A DNA stretch of 64,000 nt from Avena insularis. Lineage: Eukaryota; Streptophyta; Magnoliopsida; Poales; Poaceae. Location: NCBI GenBank assembly GCA_023614405.1, contig CM042688.1:68744253-68808252 (forward strand). The letters are read 5' to 3'. Below are positions 47,293 to 58,249 of this stretch, piece after piece (within the stretch, counting starts at the first letter, position 1; the number at the start of each line of letters is the position of its first letter). A program made the position numbers and the translations under genes. The notes under the pieces were generated by a model. That model saw only the letters and a program-made list of their open reading frames with translations. It ran no database searches and was not told the origin of the DNA.

Positions 47293-48139
47293 TCATTAGT
47301 GGAATACAAAGTTTTGTCTCATATGCAATTGTTTTGGTAGCAAGACTTGATCAACCTTGTTAACAAAAGGATTCCATTGAACAAAACAATGTTTTCATTA
47401 TGATTATCTCCGTTTATTTCTATCCTTTGCATTTTAGTTTTTATTTTTGTTTAGTTTTCTTTGTGTTGTTAGTTGCTTGCATGCTAGAACTTCTGTAGTT
47501 CTAGCCTTGTTTAGTCTTTGCATCATGTTTCCAAAAGAAAAGAAAAAAGGTCTGTCTGTCAGAAAATCATTCTTCTATTTCTGAAAAATGCCCAAAAATA
47601 AAGTGTCTCGAAAAATTTCAGAAAATTCATATTAAATTTTTACGTGAAAAAAGGGGCAGAGGAGTACTGGAGGTACAGGGGGCCCACCAGGCACACCACA
47701 TGGTGGTGAGGCCAGCCTTGGGTGGCGCCATCCCCTGGTGTGGGCCACCCCTGGCACCCCACTAACTCTCTCACCTGCCAATTTTCTCTCTCTCCCGAGT
47801 AAGCTCCAGTTCATAGCTCAAAACCGTGTTCTTGCTGTGCTTGCTCTCGATTTTTTCGATCTCCTTGCTCAGCCCATGTTTCTTGCAGAAATTTGGAGCA
47901 ATTGTTCCCTGGTATGTGACTCCTCCCCTTGTCCAAGTAGATTTGTGTTTAGTGGATTATATGTTGAGTATTTTGCTGCTGTAGGTGACTGGTTATGAGG
48001 GCTTGTAAGCTTGTTTAATGCTTAGAGATATAGTTTTGATGCATGTTTAGGCCTCTTGCAAGTCCCTATGAGTAGAGTCCTTCATTATATTTACTTTGCA
48101 ATCACTTGTTTAATAGGTGTTTAAATTTCAGAATAGACG
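47293..48139 (+). other. Spacer between protease and the extra ORF, with splice-like signals
   Basis: No RT motif is visible. The right part holds a donor-like CCTGGTATGTGAC near 47911 and an acceptor-like TTAAATTTCAG at about 48121-48131, eight bases before the ATG of the extra ORF. This would give a leader intron of about 220 bp. Confidence 0.5.
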
Positions 48140-49117
48140 ATGAGTGAACACCACCTAAACCAACATGAGATTTGGGTGCCTGAGGTCATGAAGGTCCACC
48201 AGGAGGAGGAAGTTTTTCCTTCCATTTGTCCATGCTCTGAGTTCATGAGAGTTGTAGGAATTCTACAAGATTTCCACACTTTGGTTTCTAATGCAGGGTT
48301 AGAGCACTTTTTGGAAGATGAACCTTGTCAATTTGTGAAGCTAACCATGTCTGTGGTGCAGGACTTCCAATTTAGTCACTCTTTGCCTAACCCCATGGTC
48401 CATTACAAAATTTACAATATAGCTGTCGACCTTTCTCTTGATGATTTTTGTGCAACTATTAAGGTACCTCAATGGGGATCATGTAGAAAGATTAAGGAGA
48501 GACCTGAACCACTCATGGATTTATATGCAGAAATTTGCCAAGGGAGTAGCTTCTCGAAGGAGAATGGAAAAATCCGTAACATTCATCTTCCCTCCATTCG
48601 CTACTTTGCCTACTTTATTGCCAAGTGTGTTCTTGCTAGGAAAACTGCCAATAAGTTATCTTCGTTTGATCTAGCATTTATCTCTGCTACTCTTAAACGA
48701 TATAGGTCTTACATCTTAGGTGCTTTGATAGCTTTCCGTCTTGCTGCTAACTGTGAGAAAGGTGGAATTTGTGGAGGCCTTATTGCTTCTCGTTTACTAG
48801 CATTGCATGGTTTAGTGCCTCATCATCTAGACCTACAGTTTCCCATAGAGAGGCTTGATCTTAATTCCATGATACAACATAAATTTGTTTCCTCGTGGGC
48901 TAGTATGAGTGAGTTATCTTATGAAATAACCTTTCTCAAAGCTGGTTGGAGAAAGAGCAAGTCCGAGCGTGTTGTTCTTTTGCCTGTACCTGTTTTGTTT
49001 AACCTTGATAACAGGGAAGGATGGTCCCTCACTGAGGAGGAGCTTGACACGTACTTGGGAGAGCTCTCCCAACAGGAGCAGGACACTAGAAGGGAGGTCA
49101 CGGATGATTCAGTATAG
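48140..49117 (+). CDS. Extra ORF, resembles Athila ORF-1-type retrotransposon protein (325 aa, intact)
   Basis: The frame is open for 325 codons from ATG at 48140 to TAG at 49115. It begins MSEHHLNQHEIWVPEV and contains VFPSICPCSEFMRVVG, KLTMSVVQDF, IRYFAYFIAKCVLARK and LIASRLLALHGLVPHHLDL. This layout resembles the Athila ORF-1/transposon-associated family found in many grass gypsy elements. No signal peptide or convincing membrane segment is seen, so an envelope role is not supported. The C-terminus is acidic (EEELDTYLGELSQQEQD). It is the only undamaged reading frame of the element, even though gag carries stops. Function is unknown. Confidence 0.7.
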   Translation: MSEHHLNQHEIWVPEVMKVHQEEEVFPSICPCSEFMRVVGILQDFHTLVSNAGLEHFLEDEPCQFVKLTMSVVQDFQFSHSLPNPMVHYKIYNIAVDLSLDDFCATIKVPQWGSCRKIKERPEPLMDLYAEICQGSSFSKENGKIRNIHLPSIRYFAYFIAKCVLARKTANKLSSFDLAFISATLKRYRSYILGALIAFRLAANCEKGGICGGLIASRLLALHGLVPHHLDLQFPIERLDLNSMIQHKFVSSWASMSELSYEITFLKAGWRKSKSERVVLLPVPVLFNLDNREGWSLTEEELDTYLGELSQQEQDTRREVTDDSV

Positions 49118-51473
49118 CCCTCGAATGAGAGAGAGTCTTCATATTAGCAGCCCGCTTATGATTTGGGAGCTTCTTCTTCCTCTCCTGGGCCCAGCTACGA
49201 CCATTCTTACCAAGATCCGCCCGCTTGGAACCCCTATTCATACATGGATTGATACCCACTTAGGCCAAAATCCTAAGCTTGGGGGGAGGTACGCCGACAC
49301 CGCACTCATCTCCATATCATGTTGCGTCGGTACTTTGTATATTCATGTTTTCGTTCTCTTTTTAGTGTTTGTTCTCTTTCTTTGCTTTTGCTTTCTAAAA
49401 ACACAAAAAGACAAAAAATATTTCTGTTGTTTCTCTTTGGTTTGCTTCTTCTTTTTGCTTTGGTTTGCTTTCCCCTTTTTGCTTTGTTTGAACTATTCTA
49501 AAAAACCAAAAAGATTTTGCTTTGCTTGTTTCTCTCTTTTGGTTCTTATTTAAAAATCGAAAACACCAAAAATATTTGTCGTTCTTCTTTGGTTTTTGCG
49601 AGTTTACTACAGGGTTCGGCTGTCCTCAGTGGATATTGGTTTCATATTATTATTCAAGCCACACAAGTGAAGAGCAATAATGAGGATCAATGACAACTTG
49701 AGGCGTGGTAAGAGGCTGGTAACGAACTCTATTTGTTTTCATTGTGTACGTGTACTCATCATTGTGAGCTTGCTTAGTCCGTTCAAGTAGGGTGTATGTT
49801 ATCTTTGGATGCTTAGTAGTTCTTGCTTTCTTATGATTAGCTCCAGCTCGCTAATAGTTTGTAGCATGTCTTATGAATGTTTGCTTGCATTGCTCTATTC
49901 ATAAATTGGTATGACACCGTGGTATCCTCCTATGAATGTTTCATTTGATTGACTTGGCACATGCTCACGCATGCACATGACTGTAATAATCAGTTAAGCC
50001 TCGATGAATTATTTTGCCTTGAGGATCTTGAATCACTTTCATATCATGAGTAGTCATGTTTTGTTGCAAGCATGATAATGACAGCTATTGCTCTCTCGTT
50101 TGTCGCTCCCTTACTATTGCTAGCCTTCACTTACACTGAGTATGTTTTACTCATGTTTCCAACTCCCTTAAACCAAATATTGCCAAAGTGTCCACCATAC
50201 CTACCTATTAGCATCATTTGCTACTTCAGCGCATATTCAATATGCCTTGTTTCTTCCGAATAAAATGTTTGCTTGTTATGAGAAAGTTAGTTAGTAAAGC
50301 TCTCACAAACTTGATGGCACACTTTATTTTCTTGCACTTAATAAACCTGAACCATTGCGTCCTTCTTTGTTGCGCATATGCTTGCGCTTTATGAGTTGAA
50401 GTTAGCAGAACCATGTATCATGGGGACCGCTTTCAACGCTTCATAGGTACTTTGTACCTAGTTGATATCATGTTCTTTTGCTTATGGATCCCGGCGATGT
50501 GAAATAAAAGTGGAACTTGTAAGATCATGGAGTTTGTATGTATGTTAGAGAAACGCCTGGGCCGCTAGCCTAAGCCATGCCTAATCATGGTGGAAACTTG
50601 CAGCATAACCATAATGAGAATTCTATGAAGCATCCTCAATAAAAATCTATGCACATAGTAAATAAAAAGATCGCCGAGATGCTCATTGTCTGCTTGCCTT
50701 GTATCTTGATTATGGGATAGCTCTCGTGTCATGTGCAAGGGGTACCCCGTTGGCGGTTCTCTATGATACGTATATACTTACAATGACAAGAGCTTACTTG
50801 TGACTGAAGTTGAGTAGCATGAGGACCGATCTTCGTAAGTAAGGGGCATGAGACTTCGATTTATAACCTGTCAAGCGTATCCTCTTAGTTGTGTCACTTT
50901 AACCTTAACCACATTAAAGATGCTTATGATAGGGGCAATGAGAGCTCAAAGCTAACGAGTACCATACTTTCAGCATTTGGAAGCCTTTCAAATTATTCAA
51001 AACCTTTTCTTCTTTAGTTGAGTCTCCACATATTCTTTGAGCACCTTCTTGAGAGCATAGTTGTCATTCTTTATGTTTGTTCCATTACTTGATTATTTGT
51101 GTTATGACTTTGATGCTTGTATTCTTGATATCTTTACTTCTAGTCATCACTTGAACTTCAGAGGTGCCTTGACATTCATAATCAGGCAAGCGAGATACCA
51201 CTCTATCATACCTTTCTATGAGCATTGTAATGTTGCTTATGTTTGTGCCTCATGCTACTTATTATTTTTGAGTTGGAATCTCTTCATAGCTTGCAATGAC
51301 TATTAAGTAGACTTAGTTGCTTACTCTTTATTATGAATTGTCTAAGTAGTTGATCACATTGCTAAAAATATTTACATCTTATGAAGCAAATGTGTTCGTG
51401 AAAGTTCTTTTATCGCACTTAGTTTTCAACTGAATTGCTTAAGGACAAGCAATAAGCTAAGCTTGGGGGGACT
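49118..51473 (+). other. Long non-coding 3' internal region of the gypsy element
   Basis: About 2.4 kb without a supported ORF. A pyrimidine-rich part (49,340-49,610) has repeated TTTGGTTTGC-like words with complementary CCAAAAAG tracts that could fold. Otherwise only scattered AT-rich sequence leads to the polypurine tract. Confidence 0.5.
51464..51471 (+). promoter_or_regulatory. Polypurine tract of the gypsy element
   Basis: TGGGGGGA, two bases before the 3' LTR. Confidence 0.75.
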
Positions 51474-52828
51474 TGATACGTCCAAAACGTATCTACTTTC
51501 CCGAACACTTTTGCTATTGTTTCTCCTCTATACTTGTGTGATTTGGATACAACTAATGCGGACTGACGATGTTTTCAGCAGAATTGCCTTGGTGTCTACT
51601 TTTTGTGCAGAAAATCAACTATCAGGAAAAATCCCGGAAAATATGCCCAAAATCCTATTTCACCCGAAGACTCCAGGAGCTAGAATACGAGACGGAGAAG
51701 AGCCAGGGGGTGGCCACACCACTGGCTGGCTGTGCCAGGTCGCGCCCGGGTGGTGTGGCCCCAGTGCACCCTCGGCTTCTCTCTTCGCCTATAAGGACCC
51801 TTCTGACCTAAAAACTTCAGGGGGTTCGACGCTTTTCCAGAAGGAGTTCCGCTCTGCCGCCACCACCAGATTCCACGAAATAGCACCAGAAACTCCGTTC
51901 TGGCAGCAGGACGGGGAATTGGAGGAGATCATCACCATCGCTTCTCCATCGACCATCCATGTTTCCCCCATCTATGAGTGAGTAATCCCCCACTGTAGGC
52001 TATGGGGATGGTAGGGATTGGATGAGATCGTTCATGTAATGGCATCAGATTGTTAGGGCATGGTGCCTAGTATCTTTTATTAGTGCTTTATGACTTTGTT
52101 GCGACTTGTTATGCTTAATGCTTGTCACTAGGGCCCGAGTGCCATGCTTTCAGATCTGAACATGTTATTGATTCATTATGATAGTATTGTTCTTGGTCTT
52201 ATCTACAAGTTGTATACACACGTTGTTGTCCGGAACCTATGGCCCCGGCGATGTAAATTGGGATAACCTAAGGGAATGACTTTGATGTGAGGATCACATG
52301 TGTTCATGGAGTGTTAATGCTTTGCTGCGTTGCTCTATTAAAAGGAGCACCTTAATTGCCGTAGTTCCCTAGAGGCCCCGCCGCAAACGGGTGGCAGGAC
52401 AAAAGATGTTGTAAGTTCTCATTACAGCACGTATGACTATATATGGAACACATGCCTAGGATTGTCTAGTACTTGGATGCTTTATCTTATTTATCTGCAA
52501 TTTCCCTATGTTCTGATTGCTATGTGAATTGTCTTGTCCATGCAACGCCTGTCCATCCATCCCTATGCCTACCGTTTCGAATCCCAATTGCTTATTGCTT
52601 TTGTTACTACTGCCTTTTGCTTTACTAATGCTTTTACTTTACTATTCCTACTACAAAACTGTTACCTTGATAAACTGCTAGAGCAAGATTGTTTCAGTGT
52701 GCTTGAATTGACAACTCAGTTGTTAAGGCTGATAAATATTCTTTGGCTCCCCTTGTGTCGAATCAATAAATTGGGTTTCACTTCCCTCGAAAATACTGCG
52801 ATACACCCCCTATACTTGTGGGTCATCA
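51474..52828 (+). repeat. 3' LTR of the gypsy element
   Basis: 1,355 bp and similar to 43152-44538 throughout, with scattered substitutions and small indels. It carries the same terminal hairpin. Confidence 0.95.
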
Positions 52829-53191
52829 GCGTACCCGCGGATCTGCGTGGCGAGACGCCCTCGCCTCCAGCAACCACATCGGCGCGTAGGCACGGAGGGA
52901 CGGCAACGGTGACTCATCGCTGTTCACCCATTTAAGGGCAACCCGCTTCTTCGCCTCCTCGGAGCGCACGAACTTCGCGTGCGCATCGTCAGCGAGGCAG
53001 TGTGGAGGGAAGTCATCGTCGACCCCTTCTCCGCATCTCCCTTCCCCAACTCCAAATGTAACACTACGGAAAGACATGCCACTGATTGCGAGGCGAGGCG
53101 GCATGGATTGCTCGCCGATGTTCAAGCTTGGCGGCGGCGGCGCTAGGGTTGGGAGGAGTGGAACGAACGAGTTTGGACCCCTACTCACCAA
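52829..53191 (-). pseudogene. 5' part of the gene split by the gypsy element
   Basis: The minus-strand frame contains MPPRLAISGMSFRSVTFGVGEG, GVDDDFPPHCLADDAHAKFVRSEEAKKR and LRAYAPMWLLEARASRHADPR, and continues at 43151. Any of three in-frame ATGs could be the start; the one opening MPPRLAI or MSFRSV is plausible because sequence before it is proline-rich. The coding part reads cleanly up to the insertion, so the gene was probably open when it was hit. The product is uncharacterised. Confidence 0.55.
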
Positions 53192-53284
53192 AGCGGCCTC
53201 TATTTGTACAAGTCGATGTGGGCGGTTAATAGGCCACTAAAAATTGTTTTACGGGTCGGGATAATTTACGGGCTCTGTTAGAGC

Positions 53285-55057
53285 GATGGATTTCCTCGAA
53301 ACAGGATTTATGCCCTGCTATATTAATATAGCAACCACCCGATACAATGTTTCGAATAATGGTGGGGCAGAACAACACAAATCGAGCTCAAATGAAAAAC
53401 AAGAAGAAAGAAAATAAAATAAAGTCGACATTGGCGGTGCGACGATAACGAAGGTAACTCGCCACCATTGCGCCCTCTAGAGAAGTATCACCACACGTCT
53501 AGCATTCCAAAGTGCCGCGTACAAAGCAGCACCTCCAAGAAGGGGAGTGATGACCATGACACTACTGCTCGGACAAGTCCTAGGGTTTCCCCCGGTACGC
53601 CATGGGAGGTGGGAGAGTGATACCCCCGACACCCTTCAGGAAGTACGGCGATACCCACAGGCATCACCGCATCGGTGTCATAGTGATAAGGATTTCTCCG
53701 GACCTCTCAACAGAGTCACACTCCTGGACACTTTATAATGCTCCACCAAGCTCGCTGCCCACATGCCCGCGCCACCACGGTCTTGAAGTCGCCATCGCCG
53801 TCACACCATGATCCATGGAGCGAGTCCGGTGGGACCGAGAGAATGAAACCTTCGGCGAGGGTCGTCATGACATCAGTACGCGAGAGGGAACTACCTCTAG
53901 TGTTAGAAGGCGGTAGCCGACCGGATTTAGTAGCAAGACACACTAGGCCTTTTGGCCAGGCCGAGCCCGAATAGGCTCGTGAAGTCTCGCTGCCGTAGTA
54001 CAACCAGGGTGCCCCCATACACGCCAACCCCAACACCAGGTCCAACTCCATCATCACGAGGGGACCCGCCACCTCGACAAATTCCAGCCGTCAAGCAACA
54101 ACTTCATCGCCACCGAGCCCACCCAAGCATGCCGGACCTCCGTCGGTCTGAGGATCACCATCGCAAGTCGCCTCCTCCTAAGTCACACCCTTGCAGACCA
54201 CCTTCCGGGGCCGCCGCCCTGGCATCCGTGGACTCGCACCCCTTGAATCAGGTTCAATGCATGACCTACGAGGCGGAGGGGGTAGGTCTGGTTGACATAG
54301 GATGGCGGCAATAGCACAACCGCACGGAGGAAACTGAGCTCCACCGCCAACATCGGTTGCCGTCCGGATGCGGCAGTAGGGGCACACTAGGCTGACTGGC
54401 CCGATCGGGCCATGAGAGAGCACGTAAAGACCCCGTTGCCACACTGCTACAATGCAGCTGCAGCCGCCGCCGCCCTCCTACATGCCCCACACCACCTTCC
54501 CACCTCCAGAAAGTGACAGGACCACGCTAGGCCCGCCCAAACCTAGATTGGGGCCAGCCGGAGCTGAGCGAGAAAGCATGCCAGCAGGGCATTGCCCTGC
54601 CGGCCACTGCCGGCATCACCGTGCCGCCACCACACCATGGGGCCGAGCCGCCGTCGAGCTCGCCGCCACCGACCCCCTTCAAAGGTCTAGGGCCAAACCA
54701 GCGCCGTCCGCTGCCACGGGAGCTCCAGGGAGCCGCCACCATCACGAACCCTCCACCACGCCGCCGAAAGCTTCGCCACGCCCACGCCCCATCGGCTGCA
54801 GACGACGACGTTGCCACTATCAAGCGTGGAGCGGAAGAGGCTTGTCATCGCCGAAGCCACACGGGCTTCACCCAGCGACACCCTCTGGCAGCGGTGAGGG
54901 GGCGTGGGGCGAAGGAAGCGCCGGGGAGGCCTTGCGCTTCAAGGGGCCATGAGCGACGTGAGCTCGGGGGAGAGTTTCTTTTGTTGAGAATACCTAGGCT
55001 GCTGATTGAGCGTATCCGAGCGACCGATTTCGCGTGGGCCCGTAAATCCGCCGGACC
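53285..55057 (-). mobile_element. LINE-like retroposon remnant, minus strand
   Basis: Read on the minus strand its 3' end carries CATTGTATCGGGTGG...ATATAGCAGGGCATAAATCCTGTTTCGAGG, the same end as the remnant ending at 42455. An 8-bp GTTAGAGC repeat flanks it (53277-53284 and 55058-55065), a candidate target duplication. Open frames inside are GC-driven and show no RT motif. Confidence 0.4.
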
Positions 55058-55212
55058 GTTAGAGCTGCTCTAACATGGACCAGAGGAAGTAGTACTATTT
55101 GAATCTCAAACCATGTGACTAGTTGGTCTTGTTCGATATAACCCTATTTTCCAACTAGCGTTACTTGGCCTTATCAGTTCTCTACATAGAAAGATTCACT
55201 TGGTGGATAAGC

Positions 55213-56029
55213 ATCTACAGTTCCCGTTGAGAGTCGCTGCTCTCTCCCGAGCTCTTCTCCGGCTCGAATCCGGCGGCGCTGTCGCTTGGAGGAGAAATGG
55301 AAGAGAGGCTCGGCCTGTACAGAGTAGGGGTAGTTTGCTTGGCGTGATGCCGGAGTTTGGCTTGATACCAGTATCCAGGGGCGCAGTACTAGATCTCGTC
55401 GACCAGATCTGGTGCTTTTTAGGGTCCCTTCTCCTCGTCTTGTTGCTCCAGAGGTTGGAATCCATGGCGATGGAGAGGACCACCGCTTCCTTCAATAAGG
55501 TCGTGGCTTGTGGCTACCTCACGGAGTGGAGGCGTTATGCTCTGAAGTTTCTTCCGGCCGGCCGTGGTGGCGAGGGGAAGAGGTGGACGAGCGTTTCGAT
55601 CTGCACTGCGGGGAGGTGGTGGGGTAATTTGCTGCTGCAGCTTGGAGAGAAATCCATGGTGGCTAGGCTCGCCACCATGATCTGTGGCCGTTCTGGCGGC
55701 CTCTCCATACGCCAAGATGGTGTTTCTTCAACCTCCTGTTTGGAGGCCCTTTCTGGAGCTTCTCGTCGGACTTCAACGACTTCTCGCCGCCAAGTGGTGC
55801 GTCCCCGGTGGTGGAAAGGTGGCCGGCGATGGATGCTCGAAGCCGGTGGAGAGGACCAAGCACCCGATTGCTTTTCTTATCTATGTTTCAGGGTCCTTTT
55901 TGCAATAAGTCAAGGATGTGCTGTAAATTTTATTTTTCTTTCAGAGTCCTGTATGTAATCTATACCCGCCGACGGTGACTTATTAATGCAGCTCTGGGTC
56001 CTACGAGACCCCTATCCCTTTTCAAAAAA
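55213..56029 (+). mobile_element. Short non-autonomous retroposon with 16-bp TSD and 3' hairpin
   Basis: A perfect 16-bp repeat CACTTGGTGGATAAGC flanks it at 55197-55212 and 56030-56045. The right end has a stem-loop (GGGTC/GACCC, 55996-56011), a pyrimidine stretch and CAAAAAA. Long, variable target duplication plus A-tail indicates target-primed reverse transcription. The 817-bp body has no RT or endonuclease, and a GC-rich open frame in it is not recognised as a protein. It relates to the copies at 57008 and 58250. Confidence 0.7.
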
Positions 56030-56104
56030 CACTTGGTGGATAAGCTCGTAATACACTAGTACTAGTAAGATAATAATAAGAAACGTTGTAAGAAAAATAA
56101 ATAC

Positions 56105-56215
56105 TACTATCTCTGTTCTGAAAATCGAGATATAAGACGTTTTAATAGACTATTTTAGTCTATCAACTTTTTATGAAACGGTCTATCAAAATATTTTATA
56201 TTTAGAAGGAATATA
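56105..56215. mobile_element. Degenerate Stowaway-like MITE
   Basis: The left end CTATCTCTGTTCTGAAAAT and the right end ATATTTAGAAGGAATATAG are imperfect complements of the consensus CTCCCTCCGTTCTAAAATA. The interior AAGACGTTTTAATAGAC matches MITE interiors of cereals. Confidence 0.5.
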
Positions 56216-56315
56216 GTGCTCCCTTCGATCTATATTAAGTGGCGCTCACTTAATACAAAGTTTGTACTACCTTAGTACAAAATGAGCTACACGTATTATG
56301 AATCGGAGGGAGCAG
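56216..56315. mobile_element. Stowaway-like MITE (100 bp)
   Basis: Ends GTGCTCCCTTCGATC and the complement GAATCGGAGGGAGCAG form terminal inverted repeats, with TA at 56214-56215 and 56316-56317. It abuts the preceding MITE. Confidence 0.7.
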
Positions 56316-56317
56316 TA

Positions 56318-57000
56318 GATGATAAAGAAAATCTTGGTCACCGGATATTGATGGGGTGGCTCAGAAATTTAAAACATTGGACAACTGAAAATGAATCTAC
56401 CGTCAAATTATATATCCGGGGGAATCTTTCCCCTGTTGGTCTCCGACGTGCATGTGGATTTTGGGCAAAAGTGATGGCTACGACTCTACTTTTTCTCCTT
56501 ACGCAACGGTATGCAAGTCCTGTCGCTTTGGAACGCTAGATTTTGGAGGCTGGGACCAGCCTGTAGGCTGTAGGTGGAGCCTTGTTCCCGTGGATTCACA
56601 CGTTCTGGGTTTGATCGGGAAATCTGGCGCCACGTTACACCGTGTTCATCCCGGACCGGACCAGGTCTTTGTTTGATTGATTCCTACTGGTTGCTGTCGG
56701 TTTCTCAGGACCAGGGAGATGCTTCTATTTTGGTGGCTAGCACGTCTGGGTGACTGGGTGGACAGAGCTTAAATAGTTCCACACAGAAGATTAATCAGCA
56801 AAGCCCCGTGAGGCAACACAAGTATGTATCCAGATGACGCACAGCTCCTGCTGGTTGCTTGAAATAAATTATGTTGCCAGATTTTATCTTGAACGGGCAG
56901 GTGCCGCGCCTTGGCAGGTGACCTCGGTGAGTTGTGTACTGTGTGATTTGGGACCAACATGAGTGCGGATGCTGCTTGTTAAGACAGGATGTGTCACGCT
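56318..57000. other. No gene seen
   Basis: No supported gene, LTR or repeat boundary in this stretch. Confidence 0.4.
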
Positions 57001-57007
57001 CACATCT

Positions 57008-58078
57008 AAACCCCTTCTCTCTCTTCTGGTCCTCTCGTCCGCCTAGGCCTCTTGGCCCCTCTTCCCTTCCTCTCCACAGCCGTCAGCGACGAGATTGGAT
57101 GAGGGTCCCACCCCGTGTATAGAAGTAGTCTAGGATAGTTTGAGTAGCTTTGGTCTTGCCCTGGCGGTGTCTGCCGATATGGCGTCTGAGGGTCGGCCGG
57201 TGGTCATTGGCAGCCAGATCCACCGCGCCCGAAGCTTCTTCCGCCTCGCTGTGCTCCGTCGGTGGCAAGCAGAGGCGGTGGCGATCTGGAGAAGCCCTAG
57301 CATCCCTCTCAATAAGGTCTGACCTTGGTGCTCCAGGTCGGTGTTCCTGGACCGATGCCGGCTTGGTGTGGTCGCCCTTCTCACCGCTGCGGCGCTCTCG
57401 TGGAGGGATCCGGAGGCAGCGCTGTTGAAGCCCATCGCTCGCCAAAATAAAGTCCATGCAAGCTCCAGCTACTGCTATTTCTGGTTGTCTCCTCCGTCTC
57501 GTGGCAGGATCCCGGAGTTTGATGACAGCCAGTGTTCCCTGCTTCAGAGGTTGGATGCTTGTGTCTCTGGTGAAGAAAAGGTCCGATTCGTTCTCCTTCC
57601 TCTCTCTTGCTTCCATCATGGCGATGGCCAGAGTGCTAGGAAGGTGATGGTTGATCCTCGTCTTCCCCGGTGGGGAGTTGCTGTTGCTCTTGGCGGAGAT
57701 CCCAAGCGGTGGCTCATGCTGGCCACGGCTATCCTTGGTCATAGTGACCACTCCGTGTGGCGGATCGACATCTGTTGCTTCCTCAACCTCCTGTGGAGGC
57801 CCTACTGCGTCTCAGCCACGCCAATCTTCGACACGCTGGCGTCAAGTGGTTTCATCCCTGACGCTAGCGCTGCCGGCCGCGGCGTTGAGCTCGCCTTCGT
57901 TCCTGGTGGAGAAGGACCTGTCGGACCTGATTGCTTTTCTCCTTTCTTTTGTAAGGTCCTTTTTGTAAAATTTCAGGGGCTGGCTGTTTTATGTATATAT
58001 GTAAGGCCATCCTTATAATTATTTCCACATTTTAATGCAGCTTTGGACCCTTCTGGGTCCTTCCCCTTGCTTAAAAAA
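57008..58078 (+). mobile_element. Second copy of the short retroposon family
   Basis: Shares with the copy at 55213 the block CCTGATTGCTTTTCT, GGTCCTTTTTGTAA, TTTAATGCAGC and a 3' stem-loop (GGACCC/GGGTCC, 58045-58060) before AAAAAA. A 7-bp CACATCT repeat (57001-57007 and 58079-58085) is a weak candidate target duplication, so the left end is tentative. Confidence 0.5.
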
Positions 58079-58249
58079 CACATCTCTCGTCCATGGTTGC
58101 TTCGAGTAAACCATACAATGGACCACTGACAGTTGCACGACCCACCCTCTCACGTGTCTTCCACCAACCTTCTTCTTGAGAGTCGACCTCCGCTTCCCGG
58201 CCCGATCCGGTGCTCCCGTCGACGGCGTAGCCGGTCCCAATAGATTAGG

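Larger units (their letters stand above)
43152..52828 (+). mobile_element. Ty3/gypsy (Athila-lineage) element lacking RT and integrase, with TSD
   Basis: The perfect target duplication GCGTA (43147-43151 and 52829-52833) bounds 9,677 bp. LTRs of about 1.4 kb begin TGATACGTCC and end GGGTCATCA. A tRNA-Asp-type primer-binding site and a TGGGGGGA polypurine tract fix the plus orientation. Internal coding holds gag, an aspartic protease and a 325-residue ORF, but no RT, RNase H or integrase motif is visible between 47.3 and 51.5 kb. It therefore depends on another element for copying and integration. Confidence 0.93.

Noticed and set aside
48140..49117. Envelope gene
   Set aside because: No signal peptide, membrane anchor or cleavage site; the sequence fits the Athila ORF-1-type family better.
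54452..55073. Proline/alanine-rich frames as an extensin-like gene
   Set aside because: Three frames are open at once because of GC bias and no signal peptide is present; they lie inside the LINE-like remnant.
57083..58018. Frames over 200 codons on both strands as genes
   Set aside because: They belong to a retroposon copy whose relatives do not share a conserved frame.
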